Source of the DNA: Gammaproteobacteria bacterium
Lineage (GTDB): Bacteria; Pseudomonadota; Gammaproteobacteria; GRL18
Length of the DNA stretch: 39,753 nucleotides
Direction: 5' to 3'
Assembly (NCBI GenBank): GCA_026994225.1
Contig: JALWRI010000117.1
Span: 1-39,753 of the forward strand
Shown: positions 17,555 through 27,042 of the stretch, in pieces
Layout of the letters: every line of letters begins with the position of its first letter
How positions within the stretch are numbered: position 1 is the stretch's first letter
Made by a program: the position numbers and the translations under genes
Notes under the pieces: generated by a model
Database searches by the model: none
Seen by the model: only the letters and a program-made list of their open reading frames with translations
What the model was told of the DNA's origin: nothing

Positions 17555-19140
17555 AATAGTGATTTATCTTTATCTGGAGTGGATACCTGTGAGTGAGAGT
17601 CTGTAGGATTTGGATCGTTTTGCATAGTATTCTTATCACTGTTATTAGTAGGTTGTTTTTTTGCTTTTGTTCGTTGTAGTGCAGCTTGTATTGCATCCGT
17701 TTTAGTTTTATTTAACGTGGTTTTTTTCTTTTTGTGTCGTTCTGCTTTTTCTTTTTTCTCACGTTCTAATCTAAATAAATGAAATTCATGGCGTGTACGG
17801 GCAAGATCGGCTTTTTGTTTTTGTTTTTCCTTATTCCATATTTCAGTTTTAGCATACCGATAATAATGTACTAATGGAATATGGCTAGGGCAAACATAAC
17901 TACAACACCCACATTCAATACAATCAAATAAATGGATATCTTGTATTTTATCGAATTCTTTTGAACGAGCATACCAATAAAGTTGTTGTGGCAATAAATT
18001 TACTGGACAGACATGACTACATTGAGCACAGCGAATACAAGGCATGGTTTGTTCAAAAGGAGGGGTATCTTGCAATAAGATACAATTACTCGCTTTTACA
18101 ATAGGAATACGGGTATTTGATAAAGCAGTTCCCATCATGGGACCACCCATGATCAGCGTGTGTTTTATTGTGGGATGATAAGCAACATAATCCAATAAAT
18201 CTTGTATCGGTGTACCAATTAAAGTACGAACATTAAACCCTTGTTTTTGTCCTGTTACCGTTACTAAACGAGAAATTAGAGGAATACCTTTTACAATCGC
18301 TTCATAAACACTAAAACAGGTTGCAACATTATGACAAACAATTCCTTGTTGAGCAGGTAATTCATAGCTAGGAATTTTTTTACCGGTTAGCGTGTAGATT
18401 AATTGTTTTTCTCCTCCTGCAGGATAAATAGTAGGAACTTGAATAATTTCTACATTTAATTGGGGAAATAAGGCAGTTTGAGATAAGGCATGTTGTAATG
18501 TTTGATAGGCTTGAGGCTTGTTATCTTCTATGCCAATAATAACGTGAGGGACTTTTAATATATATGCGATAATTGCCATCCCTTGTAAAATTTCACTCGC
18601 TTGTTCTCGCATTAATCTATCATCACAGGTAATATAAGGTTCACATTCTGCACCATTTAAAATTAATGTGGTGATACGAGTATCAGAAGGAGGGGTTAAT
18701 TTTACCTGTGTGGGAAATACTGCGCCGCCTAATCCGACGATGCCTGCTTTACCAATACGATCACGTAATTCAGCACGACTTAATTGCTGATAATTAGAAG
18801 TGCCATGATGTGTTATCCATTCTTCTTTACCATCTGTTTTGATAATAATACAAGGCGTTGCGAGTTGTGATGGATGAGCAACGGGATGGTTTTCAATAGC
18901 GGTAACAGTTCCCGAACTAGAAGCATGTACTGCTGCACTGATAAAATGCTTACTTTGTGCTATACATTGTCCCTTTTTCACTTTATCTCCCACTTGTACG
19001 ACAGGATGGGTGAGTTGCCCTATATGTTGCTGTAAGGGAATAATTAATGTATTAGGTATGGGGGCAGTAATACTCTTTTGTTGATTAGATATTGTTTTAT
19101 AGCCTTTTAATTTTAACCCTCCTGACCACATAGTATGCAT
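17551..19140 (-). CDS. rsxC: Rnf/Rsx electron transport complex subunit C
   Basis: RsxC is the peripheral NADH/FMN- and iron-sulfur-containing subunit. Residues 130-145 hold the glycine-rich GKAGIVGLGGAVFPTQ, residues 240-250 the AGGEKQLIYTL segment, and two [4Fe-4S] motifs follow: C368-x2-C371-x2-C374-x3-C378 and C407-x2-C410-x2-C413-x3-C417. After residue 430 comes a lysine/glutamate-rich low-complexity tail of about 100 residues. At 529 residues it lacks most of the long repeat tail of E. coli RsxC (740). AGGAAG lies 8 bp before ATG 19140. Confidence 0.95.
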   Translation of the reverse strand: MHTMWSGGLKLKGYKTISNQQKSITAPIPNTLIIPLQQHIGQLTHPVVQVGDKVKKGQCIAQSKHFISAAVHASSSGTVTAIENHPVAHPSQLATPCIIIKTDGKEEWITHHGTSNYQQLSRAELRDRIGKAGIVGLGGAVFPTQVKLTPPSDTRITTLILNGAECEPYITCDDRLMREQASEILQGMAIIAYILKVPHVIIGIEDNKPQAYQTLQHALSQTALFPQLNVEIIQVPTIYPAGGEKQLIYTLTGKKIPSYELPAQQGIVCHNVATCFSVYEAIVKGIPLISRLVTVTGQKQGFNVRTLIGTPIQDLLDYVAYHPTIKHTLIMGGPMMGTALSNTRIPIVKASNCILLQDTPPFEQTMPCIRCAQCSHVCPVNLLPQQLYWYARSKEFDKIQDIHLFDCIECGCCSYVCPSHIPLVHYYRYAKTEIWNKEKQKQKADLARTRHEFHLFRLEREKKEKAERHKKKKTTLNKTKTDAIQAALQRTKAKKQPTNNSDKNTMQNDPNPTDSHSQVSTPDKDKSLL

Positions 19141-19142
19141 AG

Positions 19143-19700
19143 TTAGCTTCCTGGTAGAGTTGTTGTATAAGTATTAGGATAGGGCCAACGCCAATCCTCT
19201 ATATCTTCAGTGGTTGTTTCCATACGAATACAGTCAACAGGGCATGGTGGTAAGCAAAGTTCACAGCCGGTACATTCGTTTGTAATAACGGTATGCATTT
19301 GCTTGGCTGCTCCTAAAATTGCATCAACAGGACAGGCTTGAATACATAAGGTACAACCAATACAAGTTTGTTCATCAATGATAGCTACTTTGGGTAAGTC
19401 ATGTCTTCCATGTTCTTCATTTAAGGGAATGATTTCTCTATCGAGTAATTCTGCCAATGCTTGTATGGTGGCTTCTCCTCCTGGAGGACATTGGTTAATG
19501 TCTGCTTCGTTTTTTGCAATCGCTTGAGCATAAGGATGACAACCAGCATAATTACATTGGCCACATTGTGTTTGTGGTAATAAGGCATCTATTTGTTCAA
19601 CGATGGGGCTACTTTCTACTTTAAAACGAACAGCCGCATAACCAAGTAACATTCCAAATGCCAAGGTGAGCCCTGATAATACAAATAATACATTTAGCAT
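19143..19700 (-). CDS. rsxB: Rnf/Rsx electron transport complex subunit B
   Basis: RsxB is the iron-sulfur subunit that receives electrons on the way through the complex. It has an N-terminal membrane anchor (residues 3-25), a Fe-S domain with C46, C49, C54 and C71, and a double [4Fe-4S] ferredoxin domain with C113, C116, C119, C123 and C143, C146, C149, C153. Length is 185 residues (E. coli 192). It lies 6 bp after rsxA, and its 3' end carries the rsxC ribosome binding site. Confidence 0.96.
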   Translation of the reverse strand: MLNVLFVLSGLTLAFGMLLGYAAVRFKVESSPIVEQIDALLPQTQCGQCNYAGCHPYAQAIAKNEADINQCPPGGEATIQALAELLDREIIPLNEEHGRHDLPKVAIIDEQTCIGCTLCIQACPVDAILGAAKQMHTVITNECTGCELCLPPCPVDCIRMETTTEDIEDWRWPYPNTYTTTLPGS

Positions 19701-19706
19701 ACCTTA

Positions 19707-20303
19707 TTAAACGCCTTTTGTTAATCCAGTAAAACCTAAAAATGCCAGAGACATTAAACCAGCAGTAATTAAAGCGATAGGCGCACCTTTAAATGCGTCT
19801 GGTATATCCGAAACATTTAAACGTTCACGTATTGATGCAAATAAAATCATTACCACAGAAAAACCGATTGCAGCACCAAACCCATAGACAGCAGATTGAA
19901 TAAAATTGTGCTGACTTTGTGCATTAAGTAATGCGACACCGAGTACGGCACAATTAGTTGTAATCAAAGGTAAAAACATACCTAATACTTGATATAAGCG
20001 GGGACTATTTTTATGAATAAACATTTCAGTAAAATTAACGACGGCAGCAATCACCAATATAAATGTAATCGTTTTAAGATAGGTAATATTTAAGGGAATA
20101 AGTAAATAATGGTTGATTAAATAACTGCAAATGGAGGATAAGGTTAATACAAAAGTGGTAGCAAACGACATTCCAGCAGCAATACTTAATTGTCGGGACG
20201 ATCCCATAAAGGGACATAGACCCAAAAATTGTACTAATACAAAATTATTGACCAAGACAGTGCTGATTAATAATAACAACAGTTCAGAAAATGATAAATC
20301 CAT
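19707..20303 (-). CDS. rsxA: Rnf/Rsx electron transport complex subunit A
   Basis: RsxA is a six-helix membrane subunit that forms the core with RsxE. The 198 residues (E. coli 193) include [20 protein letters not shown] in the first helix and [15 protein letters not shown] in a later one, each with the conserved cysteine. It opens the rsx genes only 12 bp after metG on the same strand, so it probably has no promoter of its own. Confidence 0.96.
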   Translation of the reverse strand: MDLSFSELLLLLISTVLVNNFVLVQFLGLCPFMGSSRQLSIAAGMSFATTFVLTLSSICSYLINHYLLIPLNITYLKTITFILVIAAVVNFTEMFIHKNSPRLYQVLGMFLPLITTNCAVLGVALLNAQSQHNFIQSAVYGFGAAIGFSVVMILFASIRERLNVSDIPDAFKGAPIALITAGLMSLAFLGFTGLTKGV

Positions 20304-20315
20304 AGATGCTATTCA

Positions 20316-22376
20316 CTATTTTATACGCATACCGGGTTTGGCTCCGGTATCGGGGGCTAATATCCATAAATCTTTCCCGCCTGGGCCAGCAGCAAGTACC
20401 ATCCCTTCTGAAATACCAAAGCGCATTTTTCTAGGTGCTAAATTAGCGACCATAACTGTTAATCTACCTTCTAATTGTTCGGGTGTGTAGGCAGATTTAA
20501 TTCCTGCAAAGACATTACGGGGTACATTATCACCAATATCTAACGTTAATTGTAATAATTTATCTGCTTTTTCTACTGTTTCTGCTTTAATAATTTTAGC
20601 AACACGTAGATCAACCTTAATAAAATCGTCAAAACTAATGCTCTTTGCAATAGGTTCTACCGATTGAGTATCCGATTTGGTGGTTGTGGTAGATAGTGTT
20701 GTAGCAGTAGTGTGTTTGCTTTCTTCTAACATGGTGTTTATTTGTTGTTCTTCAAGTCTTTGCATAAGGGGGTTAAAGGTATTTATTTGATGTCCCAATA
20801 AGGTGGTATGAATATCTTGCCATTGTAAAGGCGGAATATTTAAAAAAGTTTCTGCTTTTTTTGCTAAAACAGGTAAAACTGGTTTTAAATAAATAATTAA
20901 AATACGAAATAAATGAATTCCTAGTGAGCAAATAGCTTGTACTTGTTTTTCTTGTCCAGTTTCTTTGATTAATTTCCAAGGTGCTTGGTCATTGATATAG
21001 GTATTTGCCTTATCGGCTAATTCCATAATTTCACGCATCGCATGAGAAAATTCTCGTTGCTCGTAGAGTGTAGCAATATTATCAGCAGCATGAATAAAGG
21101 TATCTAATAAAGCGGTATTTTCTATTGTTTCACTGAGGGTATTATGAAATATTTTATTAATAAAACGGGGAGCACAACGACTAGCGATATTTACTAATTT
21201 TCCCACTAAGTCGGCATTGACCCGTAAACGGAAATCTTCTAAATTTAAGTCAATATCTACTAAGGTATTACCAAGTTTAGTGGCAAAATAATAACGTAAA
21301 TATTCTGGATCTAAATGTTGTAAATAGGTTTTAGCTTGGATAAATGTTCCTCGGCTTTTAGACATTTTTTTTCCATCTACGGTTAAAAAGCCATGTACAA
21401 AAATAGCAGTGGGCGTTCTAAAACCTGCTCCTTTTAACATAGCAGGCCAAAATAAACCGTGAAAATTAACAATATCTTTACCAATAAAATGATATAATTC
21501 AGTGTTGCTACCAGCTTTCCAATAGTCATCAAAATGGATATCGGTGTGTTGTTGGCAAAAGTGTTTAAAACTTGCCATATAGCCAATAGGGGCATCTAGC
21601 CATACATAAAAATATTTATCCTCTGTTTCTGGAATTTGAAACCCGAAATAGGGTGCATCACGGGTAATATCCCAATCTTGTAATCCTTCTTCTGTTTTAA
21701 ACCATTCATTGAGTTTATTACTCACTTCTTCTTGTAAATGCCCTGATTGTAACCAAGATTGTAAAAATTCGCTAAATTGAGGTAAAGCAAAAAAATAGTG
21801 TTCAGAATCTTTTTTTATGGGTTTACTACCCGAAACCGCAGAATAGGGATTTTTTAGGTCTAAGGGATTATAGGTTGCACCACAGGCTTCACAATTATCT
21901 CCATATTGGTCGGCATTACCACAGCGAGGACATTCCCCTTTGATAAATCGATCCGGTAAGAACATATTTTCTACCGGATCATAGGCTTGTGAAATAGTGC
22001 GTTGAGTAATATAGCCATCGGCTTGTAAACGTTGGTAAATGGATGCAGATAAATATTTATTTTCATCACTGTGGGTACTGTGATAATTATCAAAAGCAAT
22101 ATGAAAGGCTTGGAAATCATGTAAATGTTGTTGATATGATTGAGTAATTAATTGCTCAGGGGTAATGCCCTCCGTTTTAGCTCGGAGCATAATAGGCGTA
22201 CCATGTGCATCATCAGCACAGACATAGAAACACTGATGACCTTGCATTTTCATAAAGCGCACCCATATATCGGTCTGAATGTATTCTACCAGATGACCGA
22301 GGTGAATATCTCCATTAGCATAGGGGAGAGCGCTGGTAACAAGAATTTGACGAGGGTGAGATGCACTGTTTGTCAT
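20316..22376 (-). CDS. metG: Methionyl-tRNA synthetase
   Basis: MetG charges tRNA-Met. The 686 residues (E. coli 677) contain the class I HIGH motif as HLGH at 25-28, a zinc knuckle C149-x2-C152-x9-C162-x2-C165, the KMSKS motif at 337-341, and a C-terminal EMAP/Trbp111-like tRNA-binding domain from about residue 583 ([16 protein letters not shown]) that mediates dimerisation. A glutamine/threonine-rich linker precedes that domain. metG is the first gene of the - strand metG-rsx-nth unit and diverges from apbC. Confidence 0.97.
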   Translation of the reverse strand: MTNSASHPRQILVTSALPYANGDIHLGHLVEYIQTDIWVRFMKMQGHQCFYVCADDAHGTPIMLRAKTEGITPEQLITQSYQQHLHDFQAFHIAFDNYHSTHSDENKYLSASIYQRLQADGYITQRTISQAYDPVENMFLPDRFIKGECPRCGNADQYGDNCEACGATYNPLDLKNPYSAVSGSKPIKKDSEHYFFALPQFSEFLQSWLQSGHLQEEVSNKLNEWFKTEEGLQDWDITRDAPYFGFQIPETEDKYFYVWLDAPIGYMASFKHFCQQHTDIHFDDYWKAGSNTELYHFIGKDIVNFHGLFWPAMLKGAGFRTPTAIFVHGFLTVDGKKMSKSRGTFIQAKTYLQHLDPEYLRYYFATKLGNTLVDIDLNLEDFRLRVNADLVGKLVNIASRCAPRFINKIFHNTLSETIENTALLDTFIHAADNIATLYEQREFSHAMREIMELADKANTYINDQAPWKLIKETGQEKQVQAICSLGIHLFRILIIYLKPVLPVLAKKAETFLNIPPLQWQDIHTTLLGHQINTFNPLMQRLEEQQINTMLEESKHTTATTLSTTTTKSDTQSVEPIAKSISFDDFIKVDLRVAKIIKAETVEKADKLLQLTLDIGDNVPRNVFAGIKSAYTPEQLEGRLTVMVANLAPRKMRFGISEGMVLAAGPGGKDLWILAPDTGAKPGMRIK

Positions 22377-22553
22377 AAGAACCTTGGCTTTTGGGTTTAC
22401 ATGTTTAATGTGATGGATAGGATATATACAAATATTATATATGTATCAAACGTAAAATAGTACAAAGTAAATTTTATATTGGCAAGCAATGTGTGAAAAG
22501 CAGGCTTGTGAAAGGTCAGCAGATAGTTTAGTTTTGGTAATCAGGAGTAGGTA
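22377..22553. promoter_or_regulatory. Divergent metG/apbC intergenic region
   Basis: This 177-bp spacer must hold the metG (-) and apbC (+) promoters. On the - strand a TATAAT lies at 22439-22434, but no good -35 is spaced with it. On the + strand TATATT (22475-22480) is a weaker candidate. An alternating AT stretch at 22422-22448 is nearly palindromic. The apbC ribosome binding site is the AGGAG at about 22542-22546. No riboswitch or attenuator was recognised. Confidence 0.3.
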
Positions 22554-23642
22554 ATGAGTGTATCTCAATCTCAAGTTGAAGCAGCAATAGCAGAATATAA
22601 AGATCCTGCATTAGATAAAGATTTAGTTAGTGCAAAATGTATAAAAAATATTGCTATTGAAGGAAATAAAGTTAACATTGATATACAGTTAGGTTTTCCA
22701 GCAAAAAGTTATGAAACAGAGTTAGCACAAGCCTTGACAGAAAAAGTATCTGAGCTAGCAGGTATTGATAATGTGAACGTAAATATTGATACTAAAATTG
22801 TGTCTCACTCAGTACAAAAAGGGGTAACAGGTATTGATGGGGTTAAAAATATTATAGCAGTGGCTTCAGGGAAAGGAGGAGTAGGTAAATCGACCACCGC
22901 TGTGAATATTGCTTTAGCATTGTCTAAAGAAGGCGCAAATGTGGCAATTCTGGATGCGGATATTTATGGTCCTAGTCAACCTAGAATGATGGGGATTAGG
23001 GATGCAAAACCAGAAACCGACGAGGAAGGGATGCATCCAGTATTAAATTATGGTGTGCAAACTATGTCAATCGGATTTTTAATTGATGAAGAAACACCTA
23101 TGATTTGGCGGGGGCCTATGGTTACTCAAGCCCTGGAACAATTATTTAAAGATACTAAATGGAAAGAGGTGGATTATTTAGTGGTTGATTTACCACCTGG
23201 TACTGGAGATGTGCAATTAACGTTAGCACAAAAAATTCCAGTGAGTGGTGCAGTGGTCATTACTACTCCTCAAGATATTGCCCTATTAGATGCTCGTAAA
23301 GGTTTACGGATGTTTGAAAAGGTAGATGTACCTATTTTAGGTGTTATTGAAAATATGAGTATTCATGTATGTAGTAATTGTGGACATGAGGAACATATTT
23401 TTGGTGAAGGAGGAGGTAATCGTATGGCATCAGAAGAAGAGGTACACTTTTTGGGTGAATTACCTTTAGACAAAAGTATTCGAGAATTAGCTGATGGCGG
23501 TAAACCGACCTTAGTTGCCGATCCAGAAGGTGTGATAGCCAAACGGTATTTAGATATTTCACGCAAAATTACTGCACGCCTTTCTCTACAAGCAAAAGAT
23601 TACACGAATAAATTTCCAACGATTGTGATCGAAAATACCTAA
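22554..23642 (+). CDS. apbC: Iron-sulfur cluster carrier ApbC/Mrp
   Basis: ApbC is a P-loop NTPase that carries [4Fe-4S] clusters to target apoproteins. The 362 residues comprise an N-terminal MIP18/DUF59-like domain (about 1-80), the deviant Walker A GKGGVGKST at 106-114, the second motif VDLPPGTGDVQL (211-222), and the cluster-binding CSNC at 273-276. It is divergent from metG, the same pairing as in E. coli. Its neighbours rsxB, rsxC and nth all need iron-sulfur clusters. Confidence 0.95.
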   Translation: MSVSQSQVEAAIAEYKDPALDKDLVSAKCIKNIAIEGNKVNIDIQLGFPAKSYETELAQALTEKVSELAGIDNVNVNIDTKIVSHSVQKGVTGIDGVKNIIAVASGKGGVGKSTTAVNIALALSKEGANVAILDADIYGPSQPRMMGIRDAKPETDEEGMHPVLNYGVQTMSIGFLIDEETPMIWRGPMVTQALEQLFKDTKWKEVDYLVVDLPPGTGDVQLTLAQKIPVSGAVVITTPQDIALLDARKGLRMFEKVDVPILGVIENMSIHVCSNCGHEEHIFGEGGGNRMASEEEVHFLGELPLDKSIRELADGGKPTLVADPEGVIAKRYLDISRKITARLSLQAKDYTNKFPTIVIENT

Positions 23643-23692
23643 CCAGAAGAAACCTTAGCGAGCAATGGGTGAAGTGGCTTTTTGGTAGGAAT

Positions 23693-23733
23693 GCAGCAAG
23701 CCCTTATCGACAAAAATGATAAAGGCTTGTTGT
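23693..23733 (+). terminator. Hairpin downstream of apbC
   Basis: CAAGCC (23697-23702) pairs with GGCTTG (23724-23729). Inside it, TTATC (23704-23708) pairs with GATAA (23718-23722) after a single C/A mismatch. Outer pairs extend the stem to about 23693/23733. It is a long, stable hairpin 50 bp after the apbC stop, but only a poor T-run follows. It probably protects or terminates the apbC message. Confidence 0.5.
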
Positions 23734-23781
23734 GTTGAAAGTGAGTAAAAACCGACAGAGCTAGTATATATCCAACTGGCT

Positions 23782-23806
23782 ATTGCTTGCCAAGGAAAAA
23801 AGCAAT
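23782..23806. terminator. Hairpin at the tpx 3' end
   Basis: ATTGCTT (23782-23788) and AAGCAAT (23800-23806) form a perfect 7-bp stem immediately after the tpx stop (tpx ends at 23808 on the - strand). On the - strand the loop, not the tail, holds the T-run, so it is not a textbook terminator. It lies in the space where apbC and tpx converge. Confidence 0.35.
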
Positions 23807-23807
23807 A

Positions 23808-24311
23808 TTAGGATTTTAATGCAGATAATGCGCTGTCATAGTCGGGCTCTTGTCCAATTTCAGGTACTTGTTCTGTATAGATGACATTATTCTCTGCATC
23901 CAATATTATAACGGCTCTGGAACAAAGCCCAGTTAAAGGGCCTGCAATAATTTTCACTTGATAATCATCAGGAAAACTGCTTCGAAAAGTGGATAACGCT
24001 ACGACATCTTTTAAGCCTTCTGTTTCACAAAAACGGGCTTGTGCAAAAGGTAAATCTGCAGAAATGACTAACACCACCGTATCATCTAAACTTCCAGCCT
24101 GTTCATTGAATTTACGGGTAGATGTTGCACAGATACCTGTATCTAAACTAGGTACTATATTAAGTAACTTTTTCTTGCCAGCATAATCAGCAAGGGTTTT
24201 ATCACTCAAGTCATCTGCAACAAGAGTAAATGCAGGAGCGTTTGTACCAACAGATGGTAATTCCCCGATTGAGTCGGAGGTAATGGTATTTTTTAAGGTT
24301 ATTTTTGCCAC
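23808..24311 (-). CDS. tpx: Thiol peroxidase Tpx
   Basis: Tpx is an atypical 2-Cys peroxiredoxin that reduces hydroperoxides using thioredoxin. The 167 residues (E. coli 168) have the peroxidatic Cys61 in [17 protein letters not shown] and the resolving Cys95 in [12 protein letters not shown], and the [16 protein letters not shown] strand near the C-terminus. No signal peptide is seen, although the enzyme acts in the periplasm or cytoplasm depending on species. A GGAG ribosome binding site precedes the ATG, with a TATAAT -10 box upstream. Confidence 0.96.
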   Translation of the reverse strand: MAKITLKNTITSDSIGELPSVGTNAPAFTLVADDLSDKTLADYAGKKKLLNIVPSLDTGICATSTRKFNEQAGSLDDTVVLVISADLPFAQARFCETEGLKDVVALSTFRSSFPDDYQVKIIAGPLTGLCSRAVIILDAENNVIYTEQVPEIGQEPDYDSALSALKS

Positions 24312-24332
24312 GTTAATATCTCCTTGTGGTTT

Positions 24333-24358
24333 ATTATAGGTAACATTTATTTATGTTA
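24333..24358 (-). promoter_or_regulatory. tpx promoter with overlapping inverted repeat
   Basis: On the - strand TATAAT lies at 24338-24333. No -35 match is found at 16-18 bp. In its place is an inverted repeat, TAACAT (24341-24346) and ATGTTA (24353-24358), separated by 6 bp. It would occupy the spacer and -35 region, so a regulator may act there. yqaA starts 40 bp to the right. Confidence 0.45.
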
Positions 24359-24398
24359 TCCGTGATGGAGAACATGAGGGTAAAATAAGAAGACTTCA

Positions 24399-24878
24399 AT
24401 GGCTTATTTAGGATTATTCTGGACAAGTTTTTTAGCTGCTACTTTTTTACCTCTTTCATCTGAAGGTGCATTATTAGGATTAATGTATGCAAACTATGAC
24501 AGTTTTTACCTATGGTGGGCAGCAGTAACTGGTAACACTCTAGGAGGTATGCTAAATTGGTGGTTAGGAGGGTATTTATTACATTTTCAACAAGCGAGTT
24601 GGTTTCCTTTTAAAACACGAGATATTATTATAGCTCAAGCGTATTTTCAGCGTTTTGGAACATGGAGTTTGTTATTTTCATGGTTACCAATCATTGGTGA
24701 TGGTTTAACTTTTGTTGCAGGTGTGATGCGTATTCCACTGTGGCTATTTGTAGTTCTAGTGTTTATAGGTAAAGGATTACGCTATATTGTATTAATCAGC
24801 GGATTTCAATTGTTGGGTGGCAGTACCTTTTCTGCCTGGTATGGGTTTTTTTTATGTAACTTTTCTGGTCTAACTTGA
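24399..24878 (+). CDS. yqaA: YqaA-type DedA-related membrane protein
   Basis: This 159-residue membrane protein of about five helices belongs to the short DedA/VTT-like YqaA group. Family-typical features are the N-terminal FLAATFLPLSSEGALLGLMY, then TGNTLGGMLNWWLGGYL, FQRFGTWSLLFSWLPIIGDG, and LVFIGKGLRYIVL. The DedA superfamily is linked to lipid flipping, but the role of YqaA itself is not established. It diverges from tpx. The following 133 bp to 25011 show no clear gene or terminator. Confidence 0.8.
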   Translation: MAYLGLFWTSFLAATFLPLSSEGALLGLMYANYDSFYLWWAAVTGNTLGGMLNWWLGGYLLHFQQASWFPFKTRDIIIAQAYFQRFGTWSLLFSWLPIIGDGLTFVAGVMRIPLWLFVVLVFIGKGLRYIVLISGFQLLGGSTFSAWYGFFLCNFSGLT

Positions 24879-25011
24879 TGATAATCGCTGTTTTTTTAGT
24901 AAGTAATGCCATAATAAAATATTATGTTGTTTTTTAGAAGTGGGCATGGTGCCATACAGTTATTAAGTGAACACCGTAAAGTGTAGTGGATAGAAAGAAG
25001 ATGTCAAAGTA

Positions 25012-27042
25012 TTATTTGTTTCCAGTGGTATTATTGATTAGACTTTGTGTTGCACTATAGAGGTAGGCATCTAATTGACTTTCCATAAGGGTATGATTTT
25101 CAATTGTATTATGTTGTATTGCTAAGGCTTGTGGAGAGGCTCCCATTTGATACTGATAAAGTCGACTGCTTGATTGTTGGGCATGAATTAATATCTTATT
25201 CCCCTGGATAAGAGCAACTCGTTGATCACTACCAGAGGGCTTAATAATACCAAAGCCTACATCATCATTTTGCAGGTTAAGTAAATCTCGCCCCCAGCAT
25301 TGATGTGATGTGGGGGTACCTAAACGCCCTAAGATAGTGGGAACAATATCTACTTGCGTACCGACTGTATCAATATATTGCCCAAATTTTTCCTGTATGC
25401 CAGGAGCTATAAATAATAGGGGGACATAAAAACGGTGTAAATCCATTTCAGTAATTTGTAAGGGATCACTAAATCCATGATCCCCAACAATGACAAATAA
25501 AGTTTGTTGGTAAAAAGGGGTGTTTTCTATTTTTTTAAAAAATTCGCCTAATGCCCAGTCGGCATAACGCATGGCCGTTAAATGGGCATTTAATGAACCT
25601 TGATCGGTGACGGGTTTTATGGGTAATGGATCAGGTAATGCGTAAGGAGTGTGATTAGAAAGTGTCTGTAATAGAGCGTACAGGGGTTTATCATCGTGAT
25701 AGTGATTAAATTCTTCTACTGCTCGGTTAAACATATCTTGATCAGAGACTCCCCAAGTGGGATCATTGACAATAGGGTTAATAAAATCATTGCGACCAAT
25801 AAAATGTTGCATTCCCTGATTACGAAAAAAACCATATTGATTATCCCAGGAAAAATCTCCGTTATAGATATAGCGATCAGCAAAGCCCTGTTGACTTAAT
25901 AAAGTAGGTAATCCTGAAAATTGGTGAGCACCTTCAGGTTGTTGCATTAAATATTCAAATCCTGGTAAATTAGGAAAACAGGCCATAGTAGCAAATAAGC
26001 CTTGATGTGTATGTGAGCCATTGGAGAAAAAACGAGTGAAAAGCAGCCCCTTTTTTGCTAAGGCATCAAAAGCTGGGGTGATCTGATTGGTGTCGCCTAA
26101 TGCTCCCGTATAATGTCCACTGAAACTTTCCATTAAAATAACAACGACATTTTTAATTGCTAGGGTATTAGACGCTAGGGGAGTATAGACTCGGCGAATG
26201 ACTGCTTGTTGTGGATCACGTAATTGATCAAAACGGCTTAGTAACATATTTCGTACTATTTTTTTCGCTTGGGGCATAGTCAGATCAGAGGTCCAATGTT
26301 TATCTGCAGAATGCAGATGTGCTTTGAGCGCAGAATAAAGAGTGAGTGTACCATTTAATGCCATTTGATTAGCAAAGACTGATTTACTCACATAGGCATC
26401 TCCCCAGCGTAATGGAGGACCTTGACGCAAAGTGCCTCGTGCCGCTATAACGGCAATAATGGTACAAAGTAAAAATAAGCTAAAACGAGTAATGAATGTA
26501 CGTTGGATGATGCTTGTTTGATAAGAGATAAGTATTTGACTGACATGGTCAGCAAGATGCAAAAGATAACGATAGCATAGAATAATCACAATCCAGACTA
26601 AGCCCATTTTTACGATCGGAAAGCCATGCCATAACATAGATAAGACAGTATCGGGATCTTGTTCTAAATATTGAAAAACCAGACTATTTAAGCGTTGATG
26701 AAATTCATGGTAAAAATCTAATTCTACTAAGCCGAAAAAACTTACTACACTAATAAAGACCAGTAACCATATTTTATATATTGATCGCCATGCCATAGCC
26801 GTATAACTTAATAAGGCAAAAATTAAGGGAATACTGGCAATCACGGTTAAACGTAAATCAAAACGTAGCCCCATAAAAAAAGCATGTAATATCTCATCGC
26901 TAGAGGTATCAACGACTAATTCGTAATTATAAAGAATTAATATAGCACGGAGTAAGGTAAATAAAGAGAGCAAAATAAGGCTGCTTAATAGTAAAAAAAT
27001 CCCGTGAGACAATAATGATATAGAAGGTGTGGGCTTGTTCAT
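25012..27042 (-). CDS. LtaS-family membrane sulfatase/phosphotransferase
   Basis: The 676-residue protein has about five N-terminal membrane helices (to about residue 200) and a large periplasmic domain of the alkaline phosphatase/sulfatase superfamily. Likely metal and catalytic residues are E305 in VVVILMESFSG, nucleophile T345 in NGSHTHQG, H464 in SNHTPY, and D521-H522 in VGDHGFSD. LtaS relatives transfer or hydrolyse phosphoglycerol-type headgroups. In gram-negatives some modify periplasmic glucans or lipids, so the substrate here is unknown. It shares one base (TAATG) with the upstream propeller gene. Confidence 0.8.
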   Translation of the reverse strand: MNKPTPSISLLSHGIFLLLSSLILLSLFTLLRAILILYNYELVVDTSSDEILHAFFMGLRFDLRLTVIASIPLIFALLSYTAMAWRSIYKIWLLVFISVVSFFGLVELDFYHEFHQRLNSLVFQYLEQDPDTVLSMLWHGFPIVKMGLVWIVIILCYRYLLHLADHVSQILISYQTSIIQRTFITRFSLFLLCTIIAVIAARGTLRQGPPLRWGDAYVSKSVFANQMALNGTLTLYSALKAHLHSADKHWTSDLTMPQAKKIVRNMLLSRFDQLRDPQQAVIRRVYTPLASNTLAIKNVVVILMESFSGHYTGALGDTNQITPAFDALAKKGLLFTRFFSNGSHTHQGLFATMACFPNLPGFEYLMQQPEGAHQFSGLPTLLSQQGFADRYIYNGDFSWDNQYGFFRNQGMQHFIGRNDFINPIVNDPTWGVSDQDMFNRAVEEFNHYHDDKPLYALLQTLSNHTPYALPDPLPIKPVTDQGSLNAHLTAMRYADWALGEFFKKIENTPFYQQTLFVIVGDHGFSDPLQITEMDLHRFYVPLLFIAPGIQEKFGQYIDTVGTQVDIVPTILGRLGTPTSHQCWGRDLLNLQNDDVGFGIIKPSGSDQRVALIQGNKILIHAQQSSSRLYQYQMGASPQALAIQHNTIENHTLMESQLDAYLYSATQSLINNTTGNK

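Noticed and set aside
23989-24186. A + strand open frame inside tpx
   Set aside because: It is antisense to a well-supported gene with intact catalytic cysteines.
24879-25011. A possible terminator or small gene between yqaA and the sulfatase gene
   Set aside because: Only a 4-bp GGCA/TGCC hairpin was seen, with no T-run and no coding frame with a ribosome binding site.
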